Below are positions 29,474-42,872 of a stretch of DNA of 64,000 bases, one piece after another. This DNA is from Typha latifolia. Taxonomy: Eukaryota > Streptophyta > Magnoliopsida > Poales > Typhaceae. The stretch is taken from contig CM034103.1 in assembly GCA_019914945.1 (NCBI GenBank), positions 15,590,785 through 15,654,784 of the forward strand. The letters run 5' to 3'. Position 1 is the first letter of the stretch. The number at the start of each line of letters is the position of its first letter. The translations under genes and the position numbers were made by a program. The notes under the pieces are model-generated. The model had not been told where the DNA came from, did no database searches, and worked only from the letters and a program-made list of their open reading frames with translations.

Positions 29474-32400
29474 ACTACAACGATATATTTTGCAATGCAA
29501 TATCTATATGAGATGCTATACATTCTTGTTTATATATATACTGGACTATTATTAGTACTGATCATTGACATGCCATTCTTCTCTGCTAAGATGAGTCGTG
29601 GTCATAGAATTAATGTTTACTCATAATTCCTGTAGACAAGACAATTTCATCTTCTCTTCTTACAATCAAAGTCGTCCGATTCCTCCTTACAAATGGCATG
29701 AAGAAAATAAAAGCGATTAACTTCACATGGTTAAGGAGGAAAACATTTAAATTAAGAGGACTTGAAAGTGGGTTAACTGTTTGCATCCCTATAAGCTACA
29801 GTCAACTCATTTCATCACTGCCTTATTGTCACGTCCAATCAATACCACTATGTTCTTTATGCCAAAATGTTTTGTTTTCTCCTCAAGAATGAGTGGCCCC
29901 TTGCTTTTTGAAATCAAATTATGGGTGGCAGTGAAAATTTTCAAAATGGAAGATTAATAATATATTTGTTTTAAGTGTTAAAATGGGCCCCCATAGGTTG
30001 GGCTAAATTTTTACATAGTTGGGCCAGCCCATTACGTTGTTTAGTCAGGGCCATAGCTTAATTCACCGAGCTGCTTTGGAGCTGTTTGATTGGCTGAATC
30101 AAATTGACTCATGATGGATGGGATGGATGATAAATTATTGATGCATGTGGGATTGGTGTTTTAAGATCCTACGTTATAACAATTTGTGGAAAAGATGTTA
30201 AACTTTTCGATCTCACTTATATTTCTCAGTAAACTAATGAAACATGGAGAAATAAGAACTCAAATAATAAGTAATTTACCATGAAAGTAGCTTTTAAATC
30301 AGGAAAAAAAATATATAGATTTAAATTTAGATCAAAATCAATCGCTAATCAAACTGTAGCAATTTATAATAACGGCTTACAGACCGCTCATTGATACTCA
30401 AAATTTTAACTATAACAGTTTTACTTGTTACATCTCATAATTCACTACATTCTATGATTGGCTCCAATCTCTGTTACCCTTGGAATTAATCTAACTGCTT
30501 CCGAAACTCTTGAGAAGAAGCTCTTCATAATCTAAAGAACTTGAGATGCGTAAAAAGTAAATTCAACGCGCTCCGTCCAAAGTCGTTAGGGTTATCTAAA
30601 AGTACCTCACAAGATAAATAAAAATAGATTCTTAGGGATAGATTAATTAACTCTTATATCATCTACTTTATTGAGATAAGGTATAAAACCCTCTTTTAAT
30701 TATTAAAGTGCCTTTGAAATAAGAAGAAAAAATTGGTACCAATGCTTTTTATCAAAAAGCATGTCATCTCGGTTTTTATTGGCAAAGTGTTTGAACCGAC
30801 CTACAAAAGCATGTCTAAAAAACTTCTGAATATTTAAGAACACAATTCAAACCAGTTGACAAACATTTTGTCTATGAAAAATATTCCATCTTTTAAGAAT
30901 GCAAGAACTTGCATTCAAACCACTAGCAAACGCTGTCAACCTTTTACTTTTAAACTCTACAAAAACCTTTCATCCAACTTATGCATAATATTGCATATGC
31001 TCACTGCAAACAATTCCGACACTTGAACATCAATAAAATACTTTACACATATTTGTCAATTACATTAAAACCTTACAAGATGAAACAAACTAAACCTAAC
31101 ACTGTTGACTCCTTTTCCTCACATAAAGTTGGGGAGTAGACTATACTTTCTGTTAATTATAATAAGTCCCATGTGTTCTATTTAGGTTGGTGGCTGGCCA
31201 CCCTCAATATTTTCTCCCTTTCATGTATGTCTTACTTGTCTAGTGACCACCAAAGGCAAGCATGACTCAAGAAAAACTTTAAATCAATCTCTATCTCCCC
31301 ATATAACAACAATAGCTCTGTTGGCAGGCATGTGATATGTAATCGTATTATTAGGTACGTGGGCAGTCATATGCTTCCCCCTTGCCATGTAAAGAGAACT
31401 TAGATGAGGCCCACTCTACTCCCCTAAGGTGGAAATCCATTAATTAGAGGTTAAATTACAATCTACTCTTTAAACTATCTAAAATTTACTCATGGCAAAT
31501 TAATATATTAGTGTCCCTCATCATATTTATATAATTAAAAATGCAAATTGTATCTTTTTATACTTCAACGCAATACTGGTCCGGGAGTAGTGGATAACTT
31601 AATATAAAGTTAAATATTAGGTTACTTACATCTAGATCTCTGAACTATTGTTTTTAAAATAATGCCTCCAGATTAGTTGGTAATGGGAAAAAAAATTTAT
31701 AGATACTAACTAAAAGTTTTTTATCAGAAAAATATCCATGGTATTCGTATACCTTCTTGTACCCGGAAAGTAATAACTATGAAAAGTACAGGAGTTTAAA
31801 ATGAAAATATTCTAAAAAAAAAAACAATAATGATTGGTGCAACAGGGAGTGCATGGGATCTTTTGGCCAGCATCAAAGCAACAGAGGGTGTCTCCTTTTT
31901 AGCCCTTGTCTTCTCAAAACGCAGCACCAACTAGATAAAAGCCCCCATGGTGTTGAGCATAGGATGAGAAGTACTGTATATAAATTTGTTGCCTTTGGAT
32001 TCATTGTACTAAATCTATCTATCTATCCATATCTCTCTCTCTCTCTCTCTCACAGTTCGCAGTTCGATTTATTTGCGACAAGACAAATGAGTGGAGACAT
32101 TTACTTTGTAAGGTGGTGGTGGTCGTCTTCTTCCTCTTATTTCTTATTTCTTCTTTCTTCTTTCTTCTTTCTTCTTTTGGTGTGATGTCCACCTTCGTTC
32201 GTTCATTGGATAAAGAAGACTTTTGTTAGATAAAAGACTTCGTTACTAAGGCAAGCATCTTTACACGTACTCTGTGATCAATTCACTCGGATAGAAATGG
32301 AGAAGATATCTCAAGGGAGTTAGAAAGGGAAAAGTTTTTAAGTGTAATCCCTTTTCTTAGTTATAAACTTATATAATGATTAAGGACGTCTTTTGGAGTT

Positions 32401-34226
32401 TGGACGCCATGTTCTTGAGAAGACCCGAAGGTGGTCTACCAATTAATGGAGGCTGACCTGGCAGTCACTGTCAGCAACAGCAGCACTGGACCAGCAGAAT
32501 CATGTGAGAGATCACAACTTTCTGGGCTTGGATTCTTGTCGGCATCACTAGGATCTGCCACCTGTCGAGATTGGATTCGCCGGGGCTGGAAATATATTCT
32601 TTATACCGGAGGGGATCTCCCCATTTTTTAACTCTTAAAGTTGGTAAGGGGTTGGAATCTCCATCCTTTAGATACTAACCACTGCTTTTATTCATTTATT
32701 TATTTATTTATTTTATTTGTTTTCCTCAAAAGAAGGAACAAAAATTAGAATATAAAAGTTAGGTTATCCCAGTTAAATACTTGCAAATCAGTGGTAGTGC
32801 TTCTTCTATAGCTTCTTATCATCATATATGTTAAGAGAGAAAGCTTCTTATATATTATTGATATATGCCTTCTGAGTTGTCGTTTATGTTGGCTGATAAT
32901 TAGTATATTTAGAACATAAAAATCCTAAACGGTAATTAGAGAATTTGGTATATATTTCAGTATATATATATACTTTTATTACTATTAATGATGTTTATGA
33001 ATATTATTGAAAGTCTTAGAAATAGATTTTGACACAAATCTAAAAAACTTAGTTCAGTCCAAAAATCTATATAAACTCTTTTATTTTCTCTCTCTCATTC
33101 TAATATAATATTTAATAATTCTCTACTCGTAAACAAGTCGAGTGACCAAGAGTCTAGCTATTTAATACCATCAACTTCTCTTTTATGAGTCCCGTGATCC
33201 ATCGAGTGTAATCGAGCTTACACATCAATCACATACACATCTGTGCCCAACCCAAAGCCTTCAACCTCATCAATTGCACATCATGACTGCTACTTTATAA
33301 TTACTCTTCCATAAAAACATATATATATATATATATTTATTAGAGTTATCGAATTGGTCACATCGAACCACTTTAGAAAAAAATTTAGACTTACCGAACC
33401 ATAGTCTCCGATGTTACCTACTGACACAAAACTTACAAGTCTAATTCAATCCAAAATATCAACCTATTAAGGGAAGACTTAAGAATCTATATAAACTCTC
33501 TCACTTTTCATTCTTCGTAGAACTACATTCTCATAGTTATATGATATTTAGTAAATATATTAAAAGTAAAGAGAAAAATAATAGAAGAAAAACTTAAAAA
33601 ATAAAAAAAGAAAAGAGAAAAAAGCTAGACTTTAATTTACTTTTCTTCTAAAATAATCTATAGTTGCAAAGTTTGGTTAATCCAAGCAGAAGCCCACGTG
33701 GGTTCATTTCCAACGCCAACATTAATTAATAGTTTATTAGTGAACATAATGAGTTTTTGTTCATGAACTGGACACATCTCTGACCTAAATTTAGGTGCAA
33801 ATGAATAATAAATTCCAAGGAGCACAGCAAGCACCCAATAGTAGGACCAAATATACGACATGATCTCTTACACTAGCTATTGCATGAATTAACCAAAATA
33901 ATACGACCCGCAGGAGGACAACTGGACAAATGCTTCCATCTGGAGACCAATCAAGAGGAGGAGCAAATTATACGTGCTTTTTTATTTGAGGCTTGTGTCG
34001 CTTTACATAGTACACCACTATTGGCTTCATATTAGATGTAGGTCCAATTAACAATACCTCTAATTCCCACGAAATCTTTTTAGAAGATAAAATAATAAAA
34101 ATAAAGTGGTGATAATATGAATAATTGAAGAATATAGAACAATAATTTAACAAAATAAAAAAGGAGAATTTGATTTATTAAAAATATAGTCGAAAGGTAA
34201 GCCGCCGGCTAATACTAAGCACTTGC

Positions 34227-34232
34227 CACGTG
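34227..34232 (+). promoter_or_regulatory. G-box (CACGTG) upstream of the AAA ATPase gene
   Basis: GCCACGTGGGAC is a G-box/ABRE-like core about 350 bases before the TATA box at 34576. A second, fully palindromic CCCACGTGGG lies at 33693-33702. bZIP or bHLH binding is known for this core; activity here is untested. Confidence 0.5.
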
Positions 34233-34501
34233 GGACGTCCTAGTCAGAGCAACATAATAAAGATCCTATAAAGAGCCATAGCACTACACTACTCTGTGTG
34301 CCGAAGAAAAGATCCCATTAGAAAGCAAGCAAAGAGCCAAAGAGATGACCACCGAAGGTTCAACAGCAAACAGCGTTCCAGCGCGAACCCACGCTCTTCC
34401 CTCCCTTTCCTTTCTCCCGCGTACGTAGTACTACTACCACCACGTCGTTTTCCGACCACCACCGATTCGACTTTCCAAATACCCTGCTTTTGCGTCCAAC
34501 C

Positions 34502-34505
<4 letters not shown>

Positions 34506-34540
<35 letters not shown>
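34506..34540. repeat. (TTA)n microsatellite
   Basis: About twelve ATT units, 36 bases before the TATA box of the AAA ATPase gene. Confidence 0.9.
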
Positions 34541-34575
34541 GTTATTTATTTTTCACTTTAACCCCTCTCCTTTTC

Positions 34576-34583
34576 TATAAATA
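34576..34583 (+). promoter_or_regulatory. TATA box of the AAA ATPase gene
   Basis: TATAAATA follows a pyrimidine-rich stretch, about 255 bases before the ATG at 34831. Transcription would start near 34610, giving a 5' leader of about 220 bases if unspliced. Confidence 0.7.
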
Positions 34584-34786
34584 CTACCTCCACCCGATCC
34601 CACGTCGCATTTCTCGCAACTCCTGTCCGAGAATCCTCACCCCCGTTTTTAGCAACGAAAAAAGGAAGAAAAACCCCCCTCCTACCTTTCCTCCAATTTC
34701 TGCGAAGCTCGGTATTTGAAACTTGAATCCCGTCAAAGTTCGGAGTCTCCTCCGCGGAGCCCGGCGAGGCGAGATCGGATCTTTGC

Positions 34787-34936
34787 ATGTTGAGGTACGA
34801 ATTTGATATAGGGGTTCGGGTGCGAAGCGGATGGAGCAGAAGCATCTACTCATGTCAGCGTTTGGGGTCGGGATCGGAGTCGGGGTCGGGCTCGGCGTTG
34901 GAAAGTGGGCGGCGCCGATGTCGGCGACCGGGGTGA
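34787..34936 (+). other. Overlapping upstream ORF (49 codons) on the AAA ATPase mRNA
   Basis: An ATG at 34787 opens a frame that runs over the main ATG (34831) in another frame and stops at 34934-34936. It should reduce main-frame initiation unless scanning is leaky or the leader is spliced. The overlap makes it a possible translational control element; peptide function is unlikely to be conserved because its sequence is largely dictated by the main frame. Confidence 0.5.
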
Positions 34937-37900
34937 CGGAGGAAAATGTGGAGGCGGAGTTGATGAGGCAGGTGATGGATGGGAGGGACAGCAAGGTTAC
35001 CTTCGATGAATTCCCCTATTATCTCAGGTAAATAAAAAGAAAAAGAAAAATTCGTCTTTGATTTTTTTTTTAAATTCTTGCGTGGATTTTCACTGTTCCG
35101 TACCGAATTGAACCATGAGGCCTCGTGAAGGGAGAGATTCGTTCGTTTTTCTGGAATGATTGGTTGGTGTTTGTCCCCTATTTAGTTTTGGATATTAGAT
35201 CTAATGGGTGGTTCGCCTTTCGTTTTTAAATTGGTATTTGTTCTTTTCATTCTTGTATGGTTCTTCGAGGTGTTATGCGTGGATCCTGTGTCAGATGGGG
35301 TCAACAGTAGGATATCTTTTTCTTTTTTTTTTTCTTTTTTTGGCTAATAAAACACACCTTCCATGTCTTCTTGGATGAGTGGGGTGGCCAATAATTGTTA
35401 AAAAGCCCATACCCTGTGTCTCCAACTTGTCCTTTTTCTTTAGTTTCTTTTAATATCTGCAGATGGAATCTGGATTTCTTTCATCTGTTGGTATTTATTT
35501 TTGGAATTTGGCGTATCATCTGTCTATGCCTGTAATATAGTGTATATGCAATACTATTATAACTATAGACCTTAATCCTTGTGATTTCGTTAGAATTTAG
35601 AATATTTTGGTTAGATCTTATTGGCTAATATTTTATTAGAGAATACAGTGTTAATTTGTTTTGTGAAATACATAAAAGTGAAGTGAAAAAATTGAAATAC
35701 ATAATTTGTTGCATAAAAAATGCAATTATCAGTTCTTTGTAATTTCGAATTTGCCCAGTTAATGTGATGCAAGTGGTTTAAATTTATAAGGGAAATAATG
35801 TAGATTGCAAGACTGTCAATTATTTCTCCCTTCACAGATTTAGTTTTAGTGCACAAATAACCACTTTATTATCGAAGTCGGTTTGATATACATATTGAAA
35901 TCTGATTCACCTTAGAAGCTTTAGCTTGTAATTTGTGGACCTATCTATAATTCCATATCAGGCCTTAATAGTTTGACTTTTTATTTCATCCAGTGACTCC
36001 AAACTGTTGACTTAGTAACGATCTAACAAGTCCATTCCCGATTGGCCACATCAAACCCGAGTTCCAGTACCAATAGCAAGACCAGAAAACAGTATAGAAA
36101 GAAGAGAAAACTAGGAGCCCCAAACCCAACGGAACTAGGAATTGATATCCATAATGGAATCCAATTCAGTTCAAAAACTTAAGTCATGTCAGTTGTGGAC
36201 TATACTATGTCAAACCTTCACATCTTATAACCTTACATGTGACTTGAAATTTCTATCATAATATCTCGCACAATGTCTAATTGAGTATTGTCCAAGTCCG
36301 TCAAGCAGTCCATGAAGGCATAAATAATCCTCAATCCTTTTATGGATATATTATCGTAATGTGAACATGAATGGTAAAGTAAGCAATAGAACAAAGCTGA
36401 TTTCAGTATTAGACTTTTGGTACTTTTATGTGACTTCAAAAATTATATCATCCAAATGTTTCTATGGAAAGAAAGGGGTTTCTATTTTCTTTATGCCAAG
36501 GCAATTATCACTAGATCCTACTGTAACTTGGCTTTCTTAGCTTGCTTTTGTAACAGCCAAGTATGTCTTTGGTATGCTAACTACTTCAAGTTGGTTGGGT
36601 ATTCCCCTTCCTACTGTTGATGTTGTTGATAGTGAACAGACGCGAGTTGTCTTGACAAGTGCAGCCTATGTTCACTTGAAGCAAGCAGACTTGTCCAAGT
36701 ATATCCGAAACCTTTCCCCTGCAAGTCGGGCTATATTACTTTCAGGTCCTGCAGGTAGTTTACATAACTTGTTCTTTCCTCGAATTTAATTCAAAGTGCC
36801 TGAACTTGCATATATCAAATCATTCTTTTACTCTAATGTTGTGCATGTCCACCTGAAGAGCTTTACCAGCAAATGCTTGCGAAGGCTTTATCCCATTACT
36901 TTGAGTCCAAGTTGCTCTTGCTAGATCTTATGGACTTCTCACTAAAGGTTAGTCAAGTGCAATTGTAGTTTTCTTGTTTTTGCTTGTATTTACATCGTTT
37001 TGATTCTGATATTATCTCCGGCATTTGGTTGCAGATTCAGAGCAAATATGGCATATCGAACAAAGATTCAGTAAGACTTGTATTACATGTATAACACAGT
37101 ATTAGATATTATCTTAGCTTAACATGGCAAAAATTGTACAGATTATAGTATTTCACCGGTAAAATTAATTTTACTGTTGTTTACAGCCATACTCATTTAA
37201 ACAAAAGGCTCTCTGAAGTATGAATGTTTTATCTTAGACAAGAGGCACATGGGAAATAGATGCCGCACTTTCTTGTTACACCTTGCAGTGAGACTTGTAA
37301 ATATTATTCAGTCTTCAGCATGATGCTGATAAATTCATTGGATGTGATGCATAGCCTTCCACAATTTTTGACATGGCAACAAAATTCTCATGTGAAGAAA
37401 TAAATCATGTTTGAAGAATTTCTGCTTTTCCTGTTTACAGTTTCATAAAAGATCGGTTTCTGAGACAACATTGGAGAAGGTGTCTGGTCTCCTCGGATCT
37501 CTTTCAATAATTCCTAAGAGGGAGGAGCCTAAAGGTATCAATGCAGGATTAATACGCAGGCAAAGCAGCAGCATGGAGTTAAGGCCAAGGTATTGAACTT
37601 GTTAAGTTGATGATTCTGTTTTGCATGAACCTTATCTATATGTGACTTCTGTATTCTCAGGTGTTCAGATTGTGCTAGTAGTGGTTCTATGCTTCGGAAA
37701 AATGCTTCGGTCTCGTCTGATATGAGTGACCTCTCGTCACAATGTGGTGGAAATCCAGGTTATCTCACTTTCTGTTACTCGTTTTAGAAACTAAGTTGTG
37801 TAAAAGTTTAATATATTGTGAGTTGTTATATTTGCACTTTATCTAAAACAACTCTAATTTGTTGCTTTCAACATTGGAGGTACAGCGAGTATATACATCA

Positions 37901-40900
37901 GCACTATGTCATCCTAATTTATTTTATATCAGTTTCCGTGCATAATACGGCGAGAATACTTCCCTCAACTGAAAGTTTTGGGCATTAAGATTGGTTTTTA
38001 TCGGTGCAGATACTATATTACTATTGTTTAGAGGGAAACAAAACTTAACTGTATGTTAACTTGTGGCAATTCCTCTTCTTTTATCAGACTTCACTCTTTA
38101 TGATTTGCTGAATATAAGCCACTCTGTTCAGCAGTTCCCCTTAGTTTGCTTTTCCACCTGAGACCTATATGTTTTCTCTAACTGTTTTCCACCTGAGACC
38201 TCTGTGTTTTCTCTAAGTGCATACATCTAACACCATTTTATTTGATCTCAAAAATGTGGTGTTGAAAATTGAAAATTGATTTATTTTAGGTTGCAGCAAT
38301 TGCTTATAAAATTTTTGGTAATTCTAAAGCAAGCCATGAAAAGCTTCTCTATGTTGGTTATTTAGTTTGGCTGAATCTCATGAGTTTTAGCCAAAATCAC
38401 TAAAAATAGCAGAAACTGACACAAATTGTAGTAATTGCCAAAATAGGAACTGCTGAAAACAGCCAAAACTTGTGCTATTTGGTTTGAGAAAAATGGACCC
38501 ATAGCTGGGAAATATTGTTTCAGGCCAAAACATGAAACTATGATTGATCTTTAAGATAACCATTTTTCACAATTGATCTAGAATATGATTTTTCAACTGT
38601 GCAGTTCCTCTCAGGCGTACCAGCAGTTGGTCTTTCGATGAGCATATTTTCATCAAATCACTCTACAAGGTACTTCCCTTTATGTCCTGCTAGTATCCTT
38701 GACCTTTTAAAATATTTTTTTATTTTTGAAATGTTGTGCAGCACAATTAGATTGCTTCTGGTGTTGAATACTCTGTTGGCTTGTAGTTTATTTGAAATAG
38801 TTCTTAGGAGGGTGCTGACTTGACTTTGTTGTCCAGGTCCTTGTTAGAGTCTCCAGAAGTAATCCCGTTGTCCTTTACATAAGGGATGTTGAGGACTTTA
38901 TGCAGAGATCCAAAAGGATGCCAGTTTTGTTTCAGAAAATGTTAAACCGACTATCTGGACCAGTGTTGGTACTTGGTTCAAGGTTGGTAGAATCTGATAG
39001 CGATTATAGAGATGTGGACAGGATGCTCAGTAGTCTATTCACTTACAACATTGAAATTAAGCCTCCGGAAGATGAGACCCATTTGGTTAGCTGGAAATCC
39101 CAATTGGAAGAGGACATGAAAATGATCCAAATTCAGGATAATAGAAACCACATTACAGAAGTACTAGCAGCAAATGATCTTGACTGCGACGATTTGGGCT
39201 CAATCTGCCTATCGGATGCTATGGTTCTCAGCAATTACATAGAAGAAATTATCATATCAGCAGTTTCCTATCATTTGATGAATAACAAGGATCCTGACTA
39301 CAGGAATGGGAAGCTTATCATTTCCTCGAAGAGGTCAGATAGTATATGATGATTCTCTGTACTGAGCTTTTCTATTTTCTTATTGTACTTTATCTTCTTT
39401 TTTTTTCGTGACAGTTTATCCCATGGATTGAGTATATTCCAAGAAAGTAGCCTTGGTGGGAAGGATACTCTAAAACTGGAGACAAATGCTGAATCAGGGA
39501 AGGTATGTAACAAATATTTTGATGAATAACATAATACAATGCTGTGCTAATTTCAAAAATAGCTGCATAGACCACAAATACTTTTCTTTACAGGAAGCTC
39601 TAAATGATGATACTGCAATTGCCATAAAATCTGAAACCATTGCTGAGGAATCACCACCTGAAAATAAAAGTGAAGCTGATAAGTCAGCACCTGCAACTAA
39701 GGATGGCGAGAATTCATCTCTGCCAGCAAAAGCTCCTGTAAATTTTCTTTTTCAACTTATGGTGCTTCTTTCCTTCACTGTGTTTCATATGACCTTGTAT
39801 TTCAGATTTTTCTCCTTAGCATGTTATGCATAAGAAGAGCTGTTTTCTCATAAAGCTGTCTCAGAGATAATAATGTATTTGGATTATGTGGATAATAATA
39901 TAACTGGATTATGTGGACTATCAGTCATATTGAATAAAAACCTGCTAAAATATTAATTACTCGGGGAACTCTTATATACATGTTACAGGAGCTAAATTTT
40001 CTCTTTTTTCAAGGGACAAAATGATAGTTAATAAAATAATTCCTCTTCTTTTTTCATGCTATTCTGAATCAGAATATAATCTTTCTTTTCCTTGTGTTTG
40101 CATTATTATTTGGGATCACTTCTCAGTTCCCACTTATATTGTGAAACCTTTCATTTCATTTTTGTTTCATCTTAAGATCCTCTGAGCAGAGTCTGTTGTG
40201 AGTTAAAAAATGTTAGAAATACAACTCCATTGTTACATATTTGCATTAAGCAGCATGGTAAATGTTTATGAATTTTCTTACTTTCCTGAGCAGGAAGTTG
40301 CTCCAGACAATGAATTTGAAAAGCGAATCAGGCCTGAGGTTATCCCTGCCAGTGAAATTGGAGTTACTTTTGATGACATAGGTGCCTTGGATGATATCAA
40401 AGAGTCACTTCAAGAGTTGGTCATGCTTCCTCTTCGACGACCTGACCTCTTCAAAGGAGGTCTTTTAAAGCCTTGCAGAGGCATACTACTATTTGGGCCT
40501 CCCGGAACTGGGAAGACTATGCTTGCCAAGGCCATTGCGAATGAAGCTGGTGCAAGTTTCATTAATGTTTCAATGTCCACCATCACATCCAAATGGTTTG
40601 GGGAAGATGAAAAGAATGTTAGAGCACTGTTTACTCTAGCTGCAAAGGTTGCTCCTACTATTATTTTTGTGGATGAGGTTGACAGTATGCTTGGGCAGCG
40701 AACTAGGGTTGGAGAACATGAGGCAATGCGCAAAATCAAGAATGAATTCATGAGTCACTGGGATGGACTCTTAACAAAATGTGGAGAAAGAATCCTTGTT
40801 CTGGCAGCGACAAACAGACCATTCGACCTTGACGAAGCAATTATTAGGAGGTTCGAGCGCAGGTGTGTCTGGATGTATAATCGATTCATACTTTAGAGGG

Positions 40901-42081
40901 GCATGGTTATAGCTATTACCAATGAATATGATGTATTTTTTAGATCTAATTTCTATATTTAACAGAATCATGGTTGGGCTACCAACTTTAGAGAGTAGAG
41001 AATCAATATTGAGGACACTTCTGTCAAAAGAAGATGTTGAAGGAGAACTTGACTACAAGGAGCTTGCCACAATGACTGAAGGATATAGCGGGAGTGATCT
41101 TAAGGTCCGTATGTTTCTTTTGGTGTTGCAACATCACAATGATTAACTACTAAACTTCGAGAATCTTTTTTTTGGGGGGGGGCAGAACCTGTGTGTGACA
41201 GCTGCATATCGCCCTGTTAGGGAGCTAATTCAGAAGGAAAGACAAAAAGAACTGGTAAGACATTTTGGCCTCAACTTTTATGTATTAAATTAACTTTCTC
41301 AATCTGAAATTTGCTGATTAACGGCTTTGAGAGCTTAGTAGCTATGAAGGCTAACAAGAAAGGCAGGTTAACCCTAATCTTTACAACACAGTTCTTCTAA
41401 CACATGTTATAACTTTTTGTTCCTTTGCCCCTTATTATGTTGATTGCCATTGCCTGCTAATTTAGAACTCAGATCTTCAGTTTCTTATTCGGATACATCA
41501 AATGTACTTTCTCCCTGTTACTATTATCTTGTTTTGCATAATTTGATTCGTCAAGTTTGGAAACCGTGATATTTGTTCCTTAACTAGTTTTGGCTTCTCA
41601 AGTGTGATGAACTTTGTGGCTCAGGAGAGAAGGCAGAATGCTGAAAAGAGGGAGATTGCAGGAGAGGCTTCACAAAGCAGTGAAGTGGGCAATGAACAGA
41701 AAATCACTCTCAGACCCTTAAACATGGAAGACTTGCGGCAGGCAAAGAATCAAGTGAGCTATGCTTATCCTTTTCTCCATATATTAGGAAGTAGCATGGT
41801 GCATTCATACTCCCCATGGGATATTTGCACGAGGAGTATATTCATCAGCACACTACGTATTATCATTATTGCTTTCCACAATAGATTTTTATTAGATTTT
41901 GTCGATGTATACTATATCCCCAGGTTGCCTTTTAAGCTAATTCAGTTCACAATAAATCATGATTCAGGTTGCCGCGAGTTTTGCCACTGAAGGCTGTGTG
42001 ATGAATGAGTTGAAGCAGTGGAATGATTTATATGGGGAAGGAGGCTCAAGAAAGAAGCAACAATTATCATACTTCCTGTAG
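34831..42081 (+). CDS. AAA-type ATPase with N-terminal hydrophobic segment (834 aa)
   Basis: An AAA+ ATPase of the katanin/spastin-like (meiotic) clade; the plant members resemble At1g50140/At3g19740 and their substrates are unknown. Fifteen exons: 34831-35027, 36633-36754, 36859-36947, 37035-37070, 37441-37589, 37661-37758, 38605-38669, 38837-39333, 39415-39502, 39594-39737, 40294-40862, 40966-41104, 41186-41254, 41625-41753 and 41968-42081; total 2,505 nt in phase. Residues ~7-30 are Gly/Val-rich and hydrophobic ([19 protein letters not shown]), a probable membrane or targeting segment. A conserved N-terminal block contains [10 protein letters not shown] and [10 protein letters not shown]. 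The ATPase core has Walker A GPPGTGKT (~563-570), Walker B IIFVDEVD (~618-625), sensor [10 protein letters not shown] and arginine fingers RRFERR (~680). The C-terminal Vps4-like end is [18 protein letters not shown]. The second exon follows a 1.6 kb intron. An overlapping uORF precedes the start. Confidence 0.95.
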
Positions 42082-42872
42082 AGCAACACTTGTATCTATA
42101 TACACACACTTGGATGTGTGGTTTTGGCTCCGAAACGTCGATTGCTTTGTGGGGAATAAAAGTGAAAAAAGATACGAGGGAGGGAGCATTAAGTTGCTGT
42201 CCGACAGACATCCTTTTTGCACAACATGGGTTTTTCCAGCAGAGCTTATTCCTTTGATGGAGACCCAATAAGACAGCCATGTAACATTCTTTCATAATTA
42301 TCTATGTTTTGGCATGTAGATATATGTCTGCTTATTTCTTCTTTTTCTTTTTTTCCCCCCTTTGATTGAGCGTCTGATAACGATTTGTACAAATTTATCT
42401 TATCATTTGTTGGACACTATTATTTTTATGTTAGTTGACTTTATCATCCTCTGTTTGTAAGATATCAAACTACAATCTCTCCCTCTCCTCTAACTTAAGC
42501 TTTGCATTTCATAAGATAAAAAAGTTGTTATTTGTTTTGAGTTTAAGGTTTTCCAAACTGATTCAGTAATTAAATATTTTTTATTTCCTTTTTATATCTA
42601 AATTAAATTTATTTTAAAAACATTAAAACTAATTAATCAAATTTGGTGCTTAGCTTCAAACCAAGGGTGACAGAGATTAGTAAATATTAGTGGTTTTCTT
42701 TTTCAATGGTTGTACATGGTGGGCTGTAACTTTAATAAAAGATCCGAAGCATTTTCCGAAGAATAAAATATCGACAATATTATTCGCCACTTTCTCGAGT
42801 AGCATTTACTGCACCGTATATAGGTTTGAAGTCGGTGGATCGGTTCGCTTGTCGACGAGAGGAGAGAGAGAG
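42082..42872. other. Intergenic: AAA ATPase 3' flank and F-box promoter
   Basis: Both neighbours are on the plus strand, end to start 791 bases apart. The left part should hold the AAA 3' UTR and polyadenylation site; the right part is AT-rich. GA repeats (GAGAGAGAGA) directly precede the F-box ATG. Confidence 0.5.

Larger units (their letters stand above)
29474..34830. other. Long AT-rich intergenic region upstream of the AAA ATPase gene
   Basis: 5.4 kb without a gene I can support. It holds simple repeats: (CT)n at 32034-32052, TTTCTTC units at 32140-32176, ATTT units at 32690-32716, (TA)n near 33319-33336. Two related blocks, about 33030-33090 and 33422-33510, share GACACAAA..T, CAATCCAAAA-like and AATCTATATAAACTCT, suggesting copies of one dispersed repeat. 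Palindromic CACGTG boxes lie at 33695 and 34227. The 110-codon frame at 31853-32185 ends in low-complexity repeats and is not believed. Confidence 0.55.

Noticed and set aside
31853..32185. 110-codon frame beginning with ATG
   Set aside because: Its second half is translated microsatellite (CT, then TTC units), with no supported domain.
29474..34290. Further gene upstream of the AAA ATPase gene
   Set aside because: No exon with family resemblance was found on either strand; only repeats and short frames.
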